Positions 1 through 7,572 of a stretch of 21,337 bases of DNA are shown in pieces. Numbering within the stretch: the first letter of the stretch is position 1; each line of letters opens with the position of its first letter. The notes below the pieces were generated by a model. It was not told where the DNA came from, ran no database searches, and saw only the letters and a program-made list of their open reading frames with translations. Made by a program: the position numbers and the translations under genes. Location of the stretch: NCBI GenBank assembly GCA_937965895.1, contig CALCKS010000073.1, positions 1 to 21,337 on the forward strand, given 5' to 3'. The DNA comes from an uncultured Campylobacter sp. Lineage in GTDB: Bacteria; Campylobacterota; Campylobacteria; Campylobacterales; Campylobacteraceae.

Positions 1-336
1 GTTAATATAAATGCTTGCGAAAGGGTCATTTGGTCGCTTTTGATTAAATTTTACGTAAATTTTGACCAAGCGCGGCTTAAAATAAAGTGAATCAGGCGAG
101 TAAATTTGTGCGAGGGCTTTCAAAATTTGAGAGATTTAGATTCAAATTTTGACTCGGAGTAAATTTGGGGTTTGGCTAGTCAAATTTGCCGCCATTTTTG
201 AGCGTAAATTTGAGATCAAATTTGACCGAGCCCCAGAAGCGACTCGTCAAATTTGCAGGCCACAAAGCTCGCCAAATCAAAGAGGCCCACCGAAAGCTTA
301 CTACAACGCGCAGGCCACACAGACAAAAGCTCAAAT
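1..336. other. Non-coding region dense in AAATTT, downstream of ackA
   Basis: I see no convincing gene on either strand. I count eleven AAATTT hexamers in 336 bases, where base composition alone would predict fewer than one. Several pair with each other: 120-130 with 142-152 (perfect 11-bp arms, 11-base loop), 206-213 with 216-223 (8-bp arms) and 217-230 with 243-255. A partial direct repeat beginning GCAGGCCACA occurs at about 255 and again at about 310. The region lies 3' of ackA, so it probably carries that operon's termination signals. Confidence 0.6.
217..255 (-). terminator. CAAATTTGAC hairpin 3' of ackA, possible terminator
   Basis: The arms CAAATTTGAC-C-GAG (217-230) and CTCGTCAAATTTG (243-255) form a 13-bp stem with one bulged C and a 12-base loop. 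It sits about 80 bases past the ackA stop in the direction of ackA transcription. There is no long T tract, so termination is an inference from position and from similar hairpins after lpxD and aspB. Confidence 0.4.
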
Positions 337-1536
337 TTAGAGATTTTCTATCACCCGCTTTGTTTCTAGTGCGATTTCTAGCTCCTCGTTTGTAGGCACG
401 ACGAGAGTTTTTACCGCCGCGTCAGGGGCGCTGAGATCTCGTATACCGCCGCTTGCGGCAAAATTTAGCTCGTGATCGATCTTTATACCCATATGCGTTA
501 GGTCGTTGCAGATTTTCTCGCGGCTATACGGGGCGTTTTCGCCGATGCCGCCGGTAAAAACGACCGCATCCACTCGGCCCAAAACCGCGTAATACGCGCC
601 GATATATTTTTTAATACGGTAACAAAACATCTCAAATGCCAGATGCGCGCGCTCGTCGCCGCCTTGCATCTTGACAACCACTTCGCGCATGTCGTTTGAG
701 CCGCAGATGCCTAGCAGTCCGCTTTTTTTATTTAAAAACGCGTCTATGCCCTCAGCCGTGAGCTCGCCTAAATTTAAAAGATATGTAAGCACCGCAGGGT
801 CCATATCGCCGCTTCTAGTGCCCATTATCAGGCCTTCTAGCGGGCTTAAACCCATCGAGGTATCGACGCTTTTGCCTCCTTGCACGGCGCAGGCGGAGGC
901 TCCGTTGCCTAGATGCAGCGAGACGGCGTTAAATTTCTCGTACGGCACGCCTAGATACTCGGCGGCCTTTTTGGTCACGTAGTGGTGCGAAGTGCCGTGA
1001 AAGCCGTATCTGCGGATATGTAGCCTCTTGCAAAGATCAAAGGGTAGGGCGTAGCTATAGGCGTACTCGGGGATAGTTTGATGAAATACGGTATCAAAAA
1101 CGACGACGTGAGGTACCTTTTTGCCACTCTCTTGCATCGCATTTTTTATGCCCGCTAGGTGGCCCGGGTTGTGAAGGGGTGCCAGCACGGAGTTTTGCTC
1201 GATTTTGGCGATGACGTCAGGGGTGACTAGAGCCGAGTCGCTAAAGCTCTCGCCGCCGTGCACGATGCGGTGTCCGATGCCGTCTAGCTCGCTAAAATCA
1301 TGCAGGGTATCTGAACTAACAAACAGCCGCCTCATAGCCTCAAGCCCCTCGTGGTGGTCTTTTAGCGGCGCACGTTCCTCGTAAATTTTATCCGAGCCGA
1401 CGTCTTTTAGCTTGGCATAGGAGCTTGCTTCGCCGATCTTTTCGACTAGGCCGCTAGCGATGACGCGGTTATCCGCCATATCGAAAAGCTGAAATTTAAC
1501 CGACGAGCTGCCTGAGTTTAAAACCAAAATTTTCAC
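337..1536 (-). CDS. ackA: Acetate kinase
   Basis: Converts acetyl phosphate plus ADP to acetate plus ATP in the cytoplasm, the substrate-level phosphorylation step of acetate overflow, and the reverse during acetate uptake. The protein shows the ASKHA-fold phosphate motif LNSGSSSVKF at its N-terminus, HRIVHGGE, HLGNGASACAV, the MGTRSGDMDP segment and the GGIGENAPYSRE adenosine motif; about 399 residues is normal for the family. I place the start at a GTG (1534-1536), because VKILVLNSGSS is the usual AckA beginning and GGAG lies a suitable distance upstream; the open frame continues to 1608 but that part overlaps pta. The start shares one base with the pta TAG stop, implying translational coupling in a pta-ackA operon. 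Confidence 0.97.
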   Translation of the reverse strand: MKILVLNSGSSSVKFQLFDMADNRVIASGLVEKIGEASSYAKLKDVGSDKIYEERAPLKDHHEGLEAMRRLFVSSDTLHDFSELDGIGHRIVHGGESFSDSALVTPDVIAKIEQNSVLAPLHNPGHLAGIKNAMQESGKKVPHVVVFDTVFHQTIPEYAYSYALPFDLCKRLHIRRYGFHGTSHHYVTKKAAEYLGVPYEKFNAVSLHLGNGASACAVQGGKSVDTSMGLSPLEGLIMGTRSGDMDPAVLTYLLNLGELTAEGIDAFLNKKSGLLGICGSNDMREVVVKMQGGDERAHLAFEMFCYRIKKYIGAYYAVLGRVDAVVFTGGIGENAPYSREKICNDLTHMGIKIDHELNFAASGGIRDLSAPDAAVKTLVVPTNEELEIALETKRVIENL

Positions 1537-2921
1537 TATTTTTCTCCTTTGTTTGCGGCTTGTATCGCGCTTATTAGGACCGTATTTACGACGTCTCCCA
1601 CGCCGCATCCGCGACTTAGGTCGTTTACCGGTTTTTTTAGACCTTGTAGCACGGGTCCGACGGCGACGCAGTTTGCGCTTCTTTGCGCGATTTTATAGCC
1701 GATGTTGCCCGCGTTTAAATTTGGAAATACAAAAACGTTCGCGCGGCCTGCTACGTCGCTGTTTGGTAGCTTTTTGCGCGCTACTACGGGGTCTATGGCC
1801 GCATCGTACTGTACGGGAGCTTCGATTTTTAGGGCGGGGGCTAAATCGTGCGCTATCTCGCCAGCGCTTCTAACCAGATCGATATCAGCGCCACTGCCAC
1901 TATCTCCGCTAGAGTAGCTTAGCATCGCTACTCGTGGTTCTAGTCCAAAAGCGCGCGCCGTATCAGCCGAGGCTAGAGCGATTTGCGCTAGTTGCCGGGC
2001 ATCCGGATTTGGATTTATCGCGCAGTCGGCGTAGATCAGGATCTCCTCGTCAAAGCACATTATAAACGAGCTTGAAACCAGCGGGCTATTTGGGGGCGTT
2101 TTGATGATCTGAAGAGCGGGGCGGATAGTGTGCGCCGTAGTAGTGTTTGCGCCGCTCACCATGGCGTCTGCCAGCCCTTCTTGAACTAGCATCGTGGCAA
2201 AGTACGTCCTATCTCGCACGAGTTCGCGGGCTTGCTCTAGGCTTACGCCCTTGCTTTTGCGAGCCTCAAAAAGCGCGGCGGTTAGGCGATCTGCGTACTC
2301 GTTTTTTTCTAAATTTATAAATCTCGCGCCGCTTAAATTTACCCCGAGCTTTCCCGCGTCAAATTTAACCTTGTTTTCGTCGACCAAAAGGATCAAATTT
2401 ACCGCGCCGCTTTTTAGTAAAATTTCGCTCGCTCTTAGTATCCGCTCGTCTTCGCTTTCTGGCAAAACGACGGTTTTTTTATCTTTTGCGGCGAGTTTAA
2501 ATAGCGAATTTTCAAAGCGTAAAGGCGTGATGATATCTTGCTTTGTATTTAAAATTTCATCTAAATTTCCGCTTACGATCAGCTTTGAGTTTCGCGTAAA
2601 AAAGCTCAAATTTTCACGGCAAAAAACGGGAACGTTTAAATGTCTCGCGATCTGTAAATTTAGCTCTATTTCGCCGATATTTGCTATACTTTGCACGGGT
2701 TTAACCAGTACGAAATCAGCGCTTTTAGCCAGGCGGTCAAACTCATCTATCATGCTTTTAAAAAAATCACGCTCGCTACCGTTTTCAAAGGCTTTTTTGG
2801 CATTTTCGAGTCCGTAAAAATCATTGATGGGGTCAAAAACGGCTACATTTTTAAATTTTGCTGATATAATTTCGTAAATTTCTTGAAAATTCGCGCCAAG
2901 CGCAAGGATGGAATTAGCCAT
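1536..2921 (-). CDS. pta: Phosphate acetyltransferase
   Basis: Exchanges acetyl-CoA and acetyl phosphate, feeding AckA. The catalytic PTA domain occupies about residues 135-455, with motifs such as VVLPESEDERILRA, MVSGANTTTAHTIRPALQ, YADCAINPNPDARQLA and the near C-terminal VFPNLNAGNIGYKIAQR. At 461 residues it is much shorter than the roughly 714-residue enterobacterial Pta: the first 130 residues look like a reduced version of the N-terminal P-loop/DRTGG regulatory region and I see no Walker A motif. The ATG at 2919-2921 is preceded by AAAAGGA. It is cotranscribed with ackA, and divergent from flgH across only 62 bases. Confidence 0.95.
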   Translation of the reverse strand: MANSILALGANFQEIYEIISAKFKNVAVFDPINDFYGLENAKKAFENGSERDFFKSMIDEFDRLAKSADFVLVKPVQSIANIGEIELNLQIARHLNVPVFCRENLSFFTRNSKLIVSGNLDEILNTKQDIITPLRFENSLFKLAAKDKKTVVLPESEDERILRASEILLKSGAVNLILLVDENKVKFDAGKLGVNLSGARFINLEKNEYADRLTAALFEARKSKGVSLEQARELVRDRTYFATMLVQEGLADAMVSGANTTTAHTIRPALQIIKTPPNSPLVSSSFIMCFDEEILIYADCAINPNPDARQLAQIALASADTARAFGLEPRVAMLSYSSGDSGSGADIDLVRSAGEIAHDLAPALKIEAPVQYDAAIDPVVARKKLPNSDVAGRANVFVFPNLNAGNIGYKIAQRSANCVAVGPVLQGLKKPVNDLSRGCGVGDVVNTVLISAIQAANKGEK

Positions 2922-2931
2922 AATTTTCCTT

Positions 2932-2949
2932 TTGGAACTTGATTTGCTT
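2932..2949 (+). promoter_or_regulatory. Sigma-54 (RpoN) promoter of flgH
   Basis: TTGGAACTTGATTTGCTT matches the -24/-12 pattern, with GG at 2934-2935 and GC at 2946-2947 exactly ten bases apart. The GGAAC...TTTGCTT form is typical of Campylobacter RpoN promoters, and rod, hook and ring genes of the genus belong to the FlgSR/RpoN class. The predicted transcript start is about 25 bases before the flgH GTG. Confidence 0.85.
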
Positions 2950-2954
2950 ATTTT

Positions 2955-2960
2955 ATCGTA
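2955..2960 (-). promoter_or_regulatory. Possible -10 element for pta-ackA
   Basis: On the minus strand this reads TACGAT, about 35 bases before the pta ATG and in an AT-rich context. It would lie back to back with the sigma-54 promoter of flgH. Campylobacter vegetative promoters have little -35 conservation, so this is only a positional guess. Confidence 0.3.
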
Positions 2961-2983
2961 AAATTTTCACTTTAAGGTAAAAC

Positions 2984-3685
2984 GTGAGAAAAAATATTTA
3001 CTTTTGCGCCCTTGCAGCAGCGTTTTTGAGCGGGTGTTTACCTAGCGCCGACCCTCGCATAGACATGAAGCCGCCCGTTTACGTCGAGCAGCTTCCCGCT
3101 AAACAGGTCAACAACCAACCAAACGCGGGCAGCCTTTTTGGTCGCGGAGATAACCCGCTTTTTGCCGACCGCAAGGCGATGAACGTAAACGATATCGTAA
3201 CCGTCGTCATCAGCGAGCGCGCCAACCAAAGCTCCAGCGGCAAGCACGATACGAGTAAAAATAGCACAATAAGTCTTGGCGGAGGGATATTTACCGCAGG
3301 CTCTGCGCCGCTATCAACGCTGGCTACTCAACTAAACAAAGCCGGTGATATCGGCTTTAGTGCGGGCACGAAAAACGAATTTACGGGTGCAGGATCTAGC
3401 GTGCGCGCAGAGGCCTTTACGACTACGATCTCGGCACGCATCATCAAGGTGCTAGAAAACGGCAACTACTTTATCGAGGGTTCGCGCGAGCTGCTCATAA
3501 ACGGCGAAAAGCAGATCATGCAGCTTAGCGGCGTGATCCGTCCGTACGACATCTCAAACGCCAACGAGATCGACTCGCGCTACATCGCAGACGCCAAGAT
3601 CTTATATAAAACCGAAGGCGACGTGGATAGGGCGACGAGGAAGCCGTGGGGGACGAAGCTTATGGAGGCGATCTGGCCTTTTTAG
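2984..3685 (+). CDS. flgH: Flagellar L-ring lipoprotein FlgH
   Basis: Builds the outer-membrane L-ring around the flagellar rod. The 233-residue product begins with a lipoprotein signal peptide ending in a lipobox (LSGC, Cys18), then NPLFADRKAMNVNDIVTVVI with the conserved ring-domain ISERANQSSSGK, a glycine-rich stretch, and the C-terminal LSGVIRPYDIS and ADAKILYK segments typical of FlgH. Start is a GTG at 2984 with TAAGG just upstream; no ATG gives a complete signal peptide. It stands alone, divergent from pta, as in C. jejuni, and the sigma-54 promoter in front of it places it in the flagellar middle-gene class. Confidence 0.96.
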   Translation: MRKNIYFCALAAAFLSGCLPSADPRIDMKPPVYVEQLPAKQVNNQPNAGSLFGRGDNPLFADRKAMNVNDIVTVVISERANQSSSGKHDTSKNSTISLGGGIFTAGSAPLSTLATQLNKAGDIGFSAGTKNEFTGAGSSVRAEAFTTTISARIIKVLENGNYFIEGSRELLINGEKQIMQLSGVIRPYDISNANEIDSRYIADAKILYKTEGDVDRATRKPWGTKLMEAIWPF

Positions 3686-3740
3686 TCTCCTTTGCTTTTT
3701 GGCGGCTTGTCTTTTTCCTTTATACTTCGTTGGAAATTTT

Positions 3741-3784
3741 GCCGAAGCTCGGTTACATACCACTTGTATGCGCCCTCGCTCGGC
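3741..3784. repeat. Imperfect hairpin between flgH and ilvB
   Basis: Outer arms GCCGA (3741-3745) and TCGGC (3780-3784) enclose a second pair, CATAC (3756-3760) and GTATG (3766-3770), with a short loop. The surrounding stretch 3686-3890 has no supported gene; a minus-strand frame there reads as fairly protein-like, but has no family I recognise. It may be a copy of a dispersed intergenic element; I cannot test that within one window. Confidence 0.35.
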
Positions 3785-3919
3785 TCATTTCTGCCTCGTC
3801 TAAAGCAAAAATACCTCGCCTTGACTCTTTGCGTTCAAATTTTAAGTCAAATTTACAAATTTTGGCTTCAAAATTTGTCCACTGAGACCCGCACCTTAAA
3901 AACACTAAATTTAAATTTG

Positions 3920-3965
3920 CGACGCTTTGCGTTAGCAAAGCTATGTCGCCACCATAAAAGCGTCG
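3920..3965. other. Two mutually exclusive stem-loops
   Basis: CGACGCTTT (3920-3928) pairs with AAAGCGTCG (3957-3965). The left arm overlaps a second perfect stem-loop, GCTTTGC (3924-3930) with GCAAAGC (3935-3941) around a four-base loop. Only one can form at a time, which is the geometry of a conformational switch, although no regulated gene follows directly. Confidence 0.4.
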
Positions 3966-3967
3966 TA

Positions 3968-4026
3968 GGGGGAGGGTTTAAAGGGGGTGGGGAGCGACTT
4001 CGCCATTCAAGCCCCCACCCCCTTTA
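3968..4026 (+). other. G-run cluster and C-run hairpin
   Basis: Four G runs (3968-3972, 3974-3976, 3983-3987, 3989-3992) with loops of one, six and one bases fit the canonical quadruplex pattern. The last two runs are also the left arm of a perfect 14-bp stem, 3979-3992 with 4013-4026, around a 20-base loop. It lies just before a terminator. Confidence 0.6.
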
Positions 4027-4032
4027 CAATAA

Positions 4033-4066
4033 AGTAAAAAACAACCGTCTAAGGTTGTTTTTTACT
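4033..4066. terminator. Perfect bidirectional terminator hairpin
   Basis: AGTAAAAAACAACC (4033-4046) and its exact complement (4053-4066) form a 14-bp stem with a six-base loop. A run of six A precedes and six T follows the GC-bearing core, so it can act on either strand as a Rho-independent terminator. It insulates flgH and the structured gap from ilvB. Confidence 0.75.
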
Positions 4067-4270
4067 CAAGTAAGCCTAACTCACAATGGCAAATTTAACC
4101 AAACCAAATTTAGCGTTTTCAAGATGCGGGTCTCGGCGCGTCAAATTTAATAGCCTATCCAAATTTGAATCCTTCTAAATTTCGCTGGCAAATTTACTCA
4201 AATTTAAGCCTTTTCAAAGCCGAACTCAAATTCTAAGCCCGATTTTACGCGTTTTTAAACCTTAAAGCTG
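4067..4270. other. Non-coding spacer before the ilvB promoter
   Basis: No gene is seen. It contains several AAATTT words, including TCAAATTT (4141-4148) and its complement at 4161-4168 facing each other. There is no short leader peptide rich in Val, Leu or Ile, so I find no support for amino-acid attenuation of ilvB. Confidence 0.5.
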
Positions 4271-4276
4271 TATAAT
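4271..4276 (+). promoter_or_regulatory. Vegetative -10 box of ilvB
   Basis: A consensus TATAAT preceded by TG lies 30 bases before the ilvB ATG. The expected transcript starts near 4283, giving a leader of about 24 bases carrying the AAAAGG ribosome site at 4293-4298. A clear -35 is not visible, as is usual in Campylobacter. Confidence 0.65.
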
Positions 4277-4306
4277 CGGGGTCAAATTTATCAAAAGGCG
4301 ATACAG

Positions 4307-6007
4307 ATGATAAAAGGCATTTCTGGCTCGCGCATGGTGATGGAAGCCTTGCGTGAGGAGGGCGTAGACACGGTTTTTGGTTACCCAGGCGGCGCGGCGC
4401 TAAACATCTATGACGAGACGTATAAGCAGAGTTATTTCAAGCACGTTTTGACGCGTCATGAGCAAGCCGCCGTGCACGCAGCAGACGGATACGCGCGCGC
4501 TAGCGGCAAGGTCGGAGTGGCGTTTGTGACGAGCGGCCCCGGTTTTACAAACGCGGTCACGGGTCTAGCCACCGCATACTCGGATAGCATTCCGCTTATA
4601 TTAATCAGCGGCCAGGTTCCGACCTCGCTTATCGGCACGGACGCCTTTCAGGAGATCGACGCCGTGGGCATCTCTCGCCCGTGCGTGAAGCACAACTACC
4701 TCGTTCGCAGTATCGAGGAGCTACCCCGCATCCTAAAAGAGGCCTTTTATATCGCTCGCTCGGGACGCCCGGGGCCCGTTCACGTCGATATCCCAAAGGA
4801 TATAACCGCGGCCGTGGGAGATTTTGATTACCCGACCGAGATAAAGATGCCCACATACAAACCGACTTACAAAGGCAACGCAAAGCAGATCAAAAAGGCG
4901 CTTGAAGTCATCGCCGAAGCCAAACGCCCGCTATTATATCTGGGCGGCGGAGTCGTAGCGGCGAACGCTAGCGAGCTTGTGCGTAAATTTAGCGCAAATA
5001 CGGGCATCCCAGCAGTCGAAACGCTGATGGGGCTTGGCGTCCTAGCGCACGAGGATAAAAATCTGCTCTCGATGGTCGGTATGCACGGCAGCTACGCGGC
5101 AAATATGGCGATGAGCGAGACCGATCTCATCATCGCGCTTGGCGTGCGGTTTGACGACCGCGTGACGGGCAAGCTAAGCGAATTTGCCAAACACGCCAAA
5201 ATCATCCACGTCGATATCGACCCTAGCTCGATCTCAAAGATCGTAAACGCGCACTTCCCGATCGTAGGCGATCTAAATTTCGTCCTAGAAGAGATGCTGG
5301 AAAAAGTAACCGTAAACGAGCAAAATTTGACCGCGTGGCGCGAGATATTGGCTCGCTACGACGCGCTAAATCCGCTGGATTACAAAGATAGCGACGAAGT
5401 CCTAAAACCGCAGTGGGTCGTGCGCGAAACGGCTAAAATTTTAAAGCAATCAGGCAAAGACGCCGTGATCGCCACCGACGTCGGCCAGCACCAGATGTGG
5501 GTCGCGCAGTTTTATCCGTTTGATAGGCCGCGCCAGCTGATAACTAGCGGAGGTCAGGGGACTATGGGTTACGGCCTGCCTGCAGCCGTCGGAGCAAAGA
5601 TAGCAAAGCCTGAAGATATCGTCGTAAATTTCACCGGCGACGGCTCGATCCTCATGAATATACAAGAGCTGATGACCGCCACCGAGATAGATAAACCCGT
5701 CATTAACATCATCCTAAATAACAACTTCCTAGGCATGGTGCGCCAGTGGCAGACCTTTTTCTACGGCGAGCGCTACTCCTCGACAGACCTTAGCCTGCAG
5801 CCTGATTTTGCAAAGATCGCAGAGGGCTTTGGCGGAGCGGGTTTCGTATGCCGTACGAAGGACGAGTTTCGCTCAGCGCTAAAAGAGGCGATGGCCTGTG
5901 GCAAAACGGCGGTGCTAGACGTGCGCGTGGATAGATTTGAGGACGTACTGCCGATGGTTCCTGCGGGCGCGGCGATATACAACATGATCTTAAAAAGCAA
6001 GGAATAA
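4307..6007 (+). CDS. ilvB: Acetolactate synthase, large (catalytic) subunit
   Basis: Condenses two pyruvates to acetolactate, or pyruvate with 2-oxobutyrate, the first common step of valine, leucine and isoleucine synthesis. The 566-residue protein has all three ThDP-enzyme domains: the N-terminal pyrimidine-binding domain with GYPGGAALNIYD and the catalytic Glu52 in RHEQAAVHAADGYAR; a central FAD-binding domain; and the C-terminal diphosphate domain with GDGSILMNIQEL...NIILNN, the GDG-NN motif, from about residue 443. AAAAGG precedes the ATG. Only two bases separate it from ilvH, whose ribosome site lies inside its last codons. In C. jejuni the gene is named ilvI; the choice of B or I is nomenclature only. 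Confidence 0.97.
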   Translation: MIKGISGSRMVMEALREEGVDTVFGYPGGAALNIYDETYKQSYFKHVLTRHEQAAVHAADGYARASGKVGVAFVTSGPGFTNAVTGLATAYSDSIPLILISGQVPTSLIGTDAFQEIDAVGISRPCVKHNYLVRSIEELPRILKEAFYIARSGRPGPVHVDIPKDITAAVGDFDYPTEIKMPTYKPTYKGNAKQIKKALEVIAEAKRPLLYLGGGVVAANASELVRKFSANTGIPAVETLMGLGVLAHEDKNLLSMVGMHGSYAANMAMSETDLIIALGVRFDDRVTGKLSEFAKHAKIIHVDIDPSSISKIVNAHFPIVGDLNFVLEEMLEKVTVNEQNLTAWREILARYDALNPLDYKDSDEVLKPQWVVRETAKILKQSGKDAVIATDVGQHQMWVAQFYPFDRPRQLITSGGQGTMGYGLPAAVGAKIAKPEDIVVNFTGDGSILMNIQELMTATEIDKPVINIILNNNFLGMVRQWQTFFYGERYSSTDLSLQPDFAKIAEGFGGAGFVCRTKDEFRSALKEAMACGKTAVLDVRVDRFEDVLPMVPAGAAIYNMILKSKE

Positions 6008-6009
6008 AA

Positions 6010-6477
6010 ATGAGCATAAGAAGAGTGATTTCAGTCATCGTGCTAAACGAGCACGGCGTTTTATCGCGCATTTCCGGGCTTTTTGCGGGGCGCGGATACA
6101 ACATCGACACGCTCACGGTAGCACCGATCCCAGGCACCGAGCTTTCTCGTATCAGTATCGTCACTAGCGGCGACGAGCGCGTGCTCGAGCAGATCGTAAA
6201 GCAACTACACAAGCTAATACCGACCTACAAAGTCATCGAAAGCGGCGAATTTGTCGAAAAAGAGATGGCGCTCGTTAAAATCCCGCTAAGCGAAAATTTC
6301 GGCGGACTAGACGCGATACTAAAAGCCTACAACGGCATCGTAGCCAACACCAACGAAAACTACATCGTCGTCATGGTCAGCGACGACGCGAGCAGGATAG
6401 AAAATTTCCTCAAAGCTATCAAAAAATTTAACCCCACAGACGTCGTACGCGGCGGCTCTGTGCTAATGGATCTATGA
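6010..6477 (+). CDS. ilvH: Acetolactate synthase, small (regulatory) subunit
   Basis: Partner of the preceding large subunit, raising its activity and giving feedback inhibition by valine. The 155 residues comprise an N-terminal ACT domain (RRVISVIVLNEHGVLSRISGLFAGRGYNIDTLTV, about residues 4-75), and a C-terminal ALS_ss_C domain (EMALVKIP through FKAIKKFNPTDVVRGG). The length is normal for the short IlvH/IlvN form. An AAGGA lies seven bases before the ATG, inside the end of ilvB. Its TGA overlaps the next start as ATGA, so translation of lpxD is probably coupled. Confidence 0.96.
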   Translation: MSIRRVISVIVLNEHGVLSRISGLFAGRGYNIDTLTVAPIPGTELSRISIVTSGDERVLEQIVKQLHKLIPTYKVIESGEFVEKEMALVKIPLSENFGGLDAILKAYNGIVANTNENYIVVMVSDDASRIENFLKAIKKFNPTDVVRGGSVLMDL

Positions 6478-7433
6478 TGAAACTAAGCGAAATTTATAAA
6501 ATTTTAGGACTGGAATTTAGCGGCGAGGAGCTGGAGATCACGGCTCTAAATTCGCTCTCAAACGCAGGGTCTAGCGAGCTAGGCTACTGCGACAGCGAGA
6601 AAAACGCTAAATTTATCCAGGGCTCAAAGGCGGGCGCGATTTTGGTCGCATCAAATTTAAAAGAACTCGTCAGCGCGCAAAGCAGAGCAGTAGTGGTAGA
6701 AAACCCGCACCTTGCTTTTGCTATTTTGAGCGAGTATTTCGCAAAAGAGCTTCTAGCCTCCCAGCCGCAGCCCTCTCAAATTTCGCCAAGCGCAAAGATA
6801 ATGCCAAACGTCTACGTGGGCTCAGGCGCCATAATCGGCGATAACACGCTCGTGATGGCCGGCGCCTACGTCGGCGACAACGTAAAAATCGGCGCAAACT
6901 GCGTCATCCACCCAAACGTCGTCATCTATAACGATACGGTTATCGGCAACAGCTGCCGCATCAACGCAAACGCCGTCATCGGTAGCGACGGCTTTGGCTA
7001 CGCGCATACGAAAACGGGCGAACACGTGAAAATTTACCACAACGGCAACGTCGTTTTAGAGGATTTCGTCGAGATCGGCGCATGCACGACGATAGACCGC
7101 GGCGTGTTTGAAAGCACGATCGTAAAAGCACATGTAAAGATCGACAATCTCGTGCAAGTCGGCCACAACTGCGAGATAGGCTACGGCTCGATACTCGTTT
7201 CGCAGGTAGGGCTCGCAGGATCGACCAAGCTGGGACGCAACGTCGTGATGGGCGGACAAAGCGGCTCGGCGGGGCATTTGAGAGTCGGCGACTTTGCCCA
7301 GATAGCAGCGCGTGGCGGCGTGTCAAAAGATATCGCCGGCGGTAAAAAATACGCTGGCGCATATCCGATAATGGAGCTGGCCGATTTTTTTAAACTACAA
7401 GCTAAGATCGCTAGATTTTTTAAAAAGAATTAG
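6474..7433 (+). CDS. lpxD: UDP-3-O-acylglucosamine N-acyltransferase
   Basis: Adds the N-linked 3-hydroxyacyl chain from acyl-ACP to UDP-3-O-acylglucosamine, the third step of lipid A synthesis. The N-terminal uridine-binding region (about residues 1-100) is followed by a left-handed beta-helix made of hexapeptide repeats (from PNVYVGSGAIIGDNTLVMAG onward), with the VGHNCEIG segment carrying the expected catalytic His and a C-terminal helix ending FFKKN. The 319 residues fit the family. Two adjacent ATG codons (6474 and 6477) could start it; the first gives a four-base overlap with ilvH. The linkage ilvI-ilvH-lpxD is the same in C. jejuni as I recall it. Confidence 0.96.
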   Translation: MMKLSEIYKILGLEFSGEELEITALNSLSNAGSSELGYCDSEKNAKFIQGSKAGAILVASNLKELVSAQSRAVVVENPHLAFAILSEYFAKELLASQPQPSQISPSAKIMPNVYVGSGAIIGDNTLVMAGAYVGDNVKIGANCVIHPNVVIYNDTVIGNSCRINANAVIGSDGFGYAHTKTGEHVKIYHNGNVVLEDFVEIGACTTIDRGVFESTIVKAHVKIDNLVQVGHNCEIGYGSILVSQVGLAGSTKLGRNVVMGGQSGSAGHLRVGDFAQIAARGGVSKDIAGGKKYAGAYPIMELADFFKLQAKIARFFKKN

Positions 7434-7471
7434 AAATTTGACGGCTACTTTGCATAATCGCCGTCAAATTT
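7434..7471 (+). terminator. Hairpin directly after lpxD
   Basis: AAATTTGACGGC (7434-7445) begins at the base after the lpxD stop and pairs perfectly with GCCGTCAAATTT (7460-7471) around a 14-base loop. There is little T tract beyond the stem's own TTT, so it is a probable terminator or 3' stabiliser. It resembles the hairpins at 217-255 and 8217-8257. Confidence 0.55.
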
Positions 7472-7572
7472 GACTATCAAAGGCGTAAATTTGAACGCAA
7501 AATCCGCAGAAAAAAGCAAAAGAAATTTTAAAAGCCATAAAAGAAAAAGAACTAGCCGAATTTAGGCAAAAT

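Noticed and set aside
1537..1608. N-terminal extension of ackA, MRRGRRRKYGPNKRDTS
   Set aside because: It lies inside pta, is Arg/Lys-rich as expected of an out-of-frame read, and the conserved start VKILVLNSGSS has its own ribosome site.
2194..2817. 207-codon plus-strand frame within pta
   Set aside because: Antisense shadow of a clear pta gene; Ser/Phe rich without motifs.
3692..4150. 152-codon plus-strand frame between flgH and ilvB
   Set aside because: It crosses the G/C hairpin and the perfect terminator, lacks motifs and a credible ribosome site.
4067..4306. Leader-peptide attenuator for ilvB
   Set aside because: The TATAAT box places the transcript start near 4283, and no Val/Leu/Ile-rich short peptide precedes ilvB.
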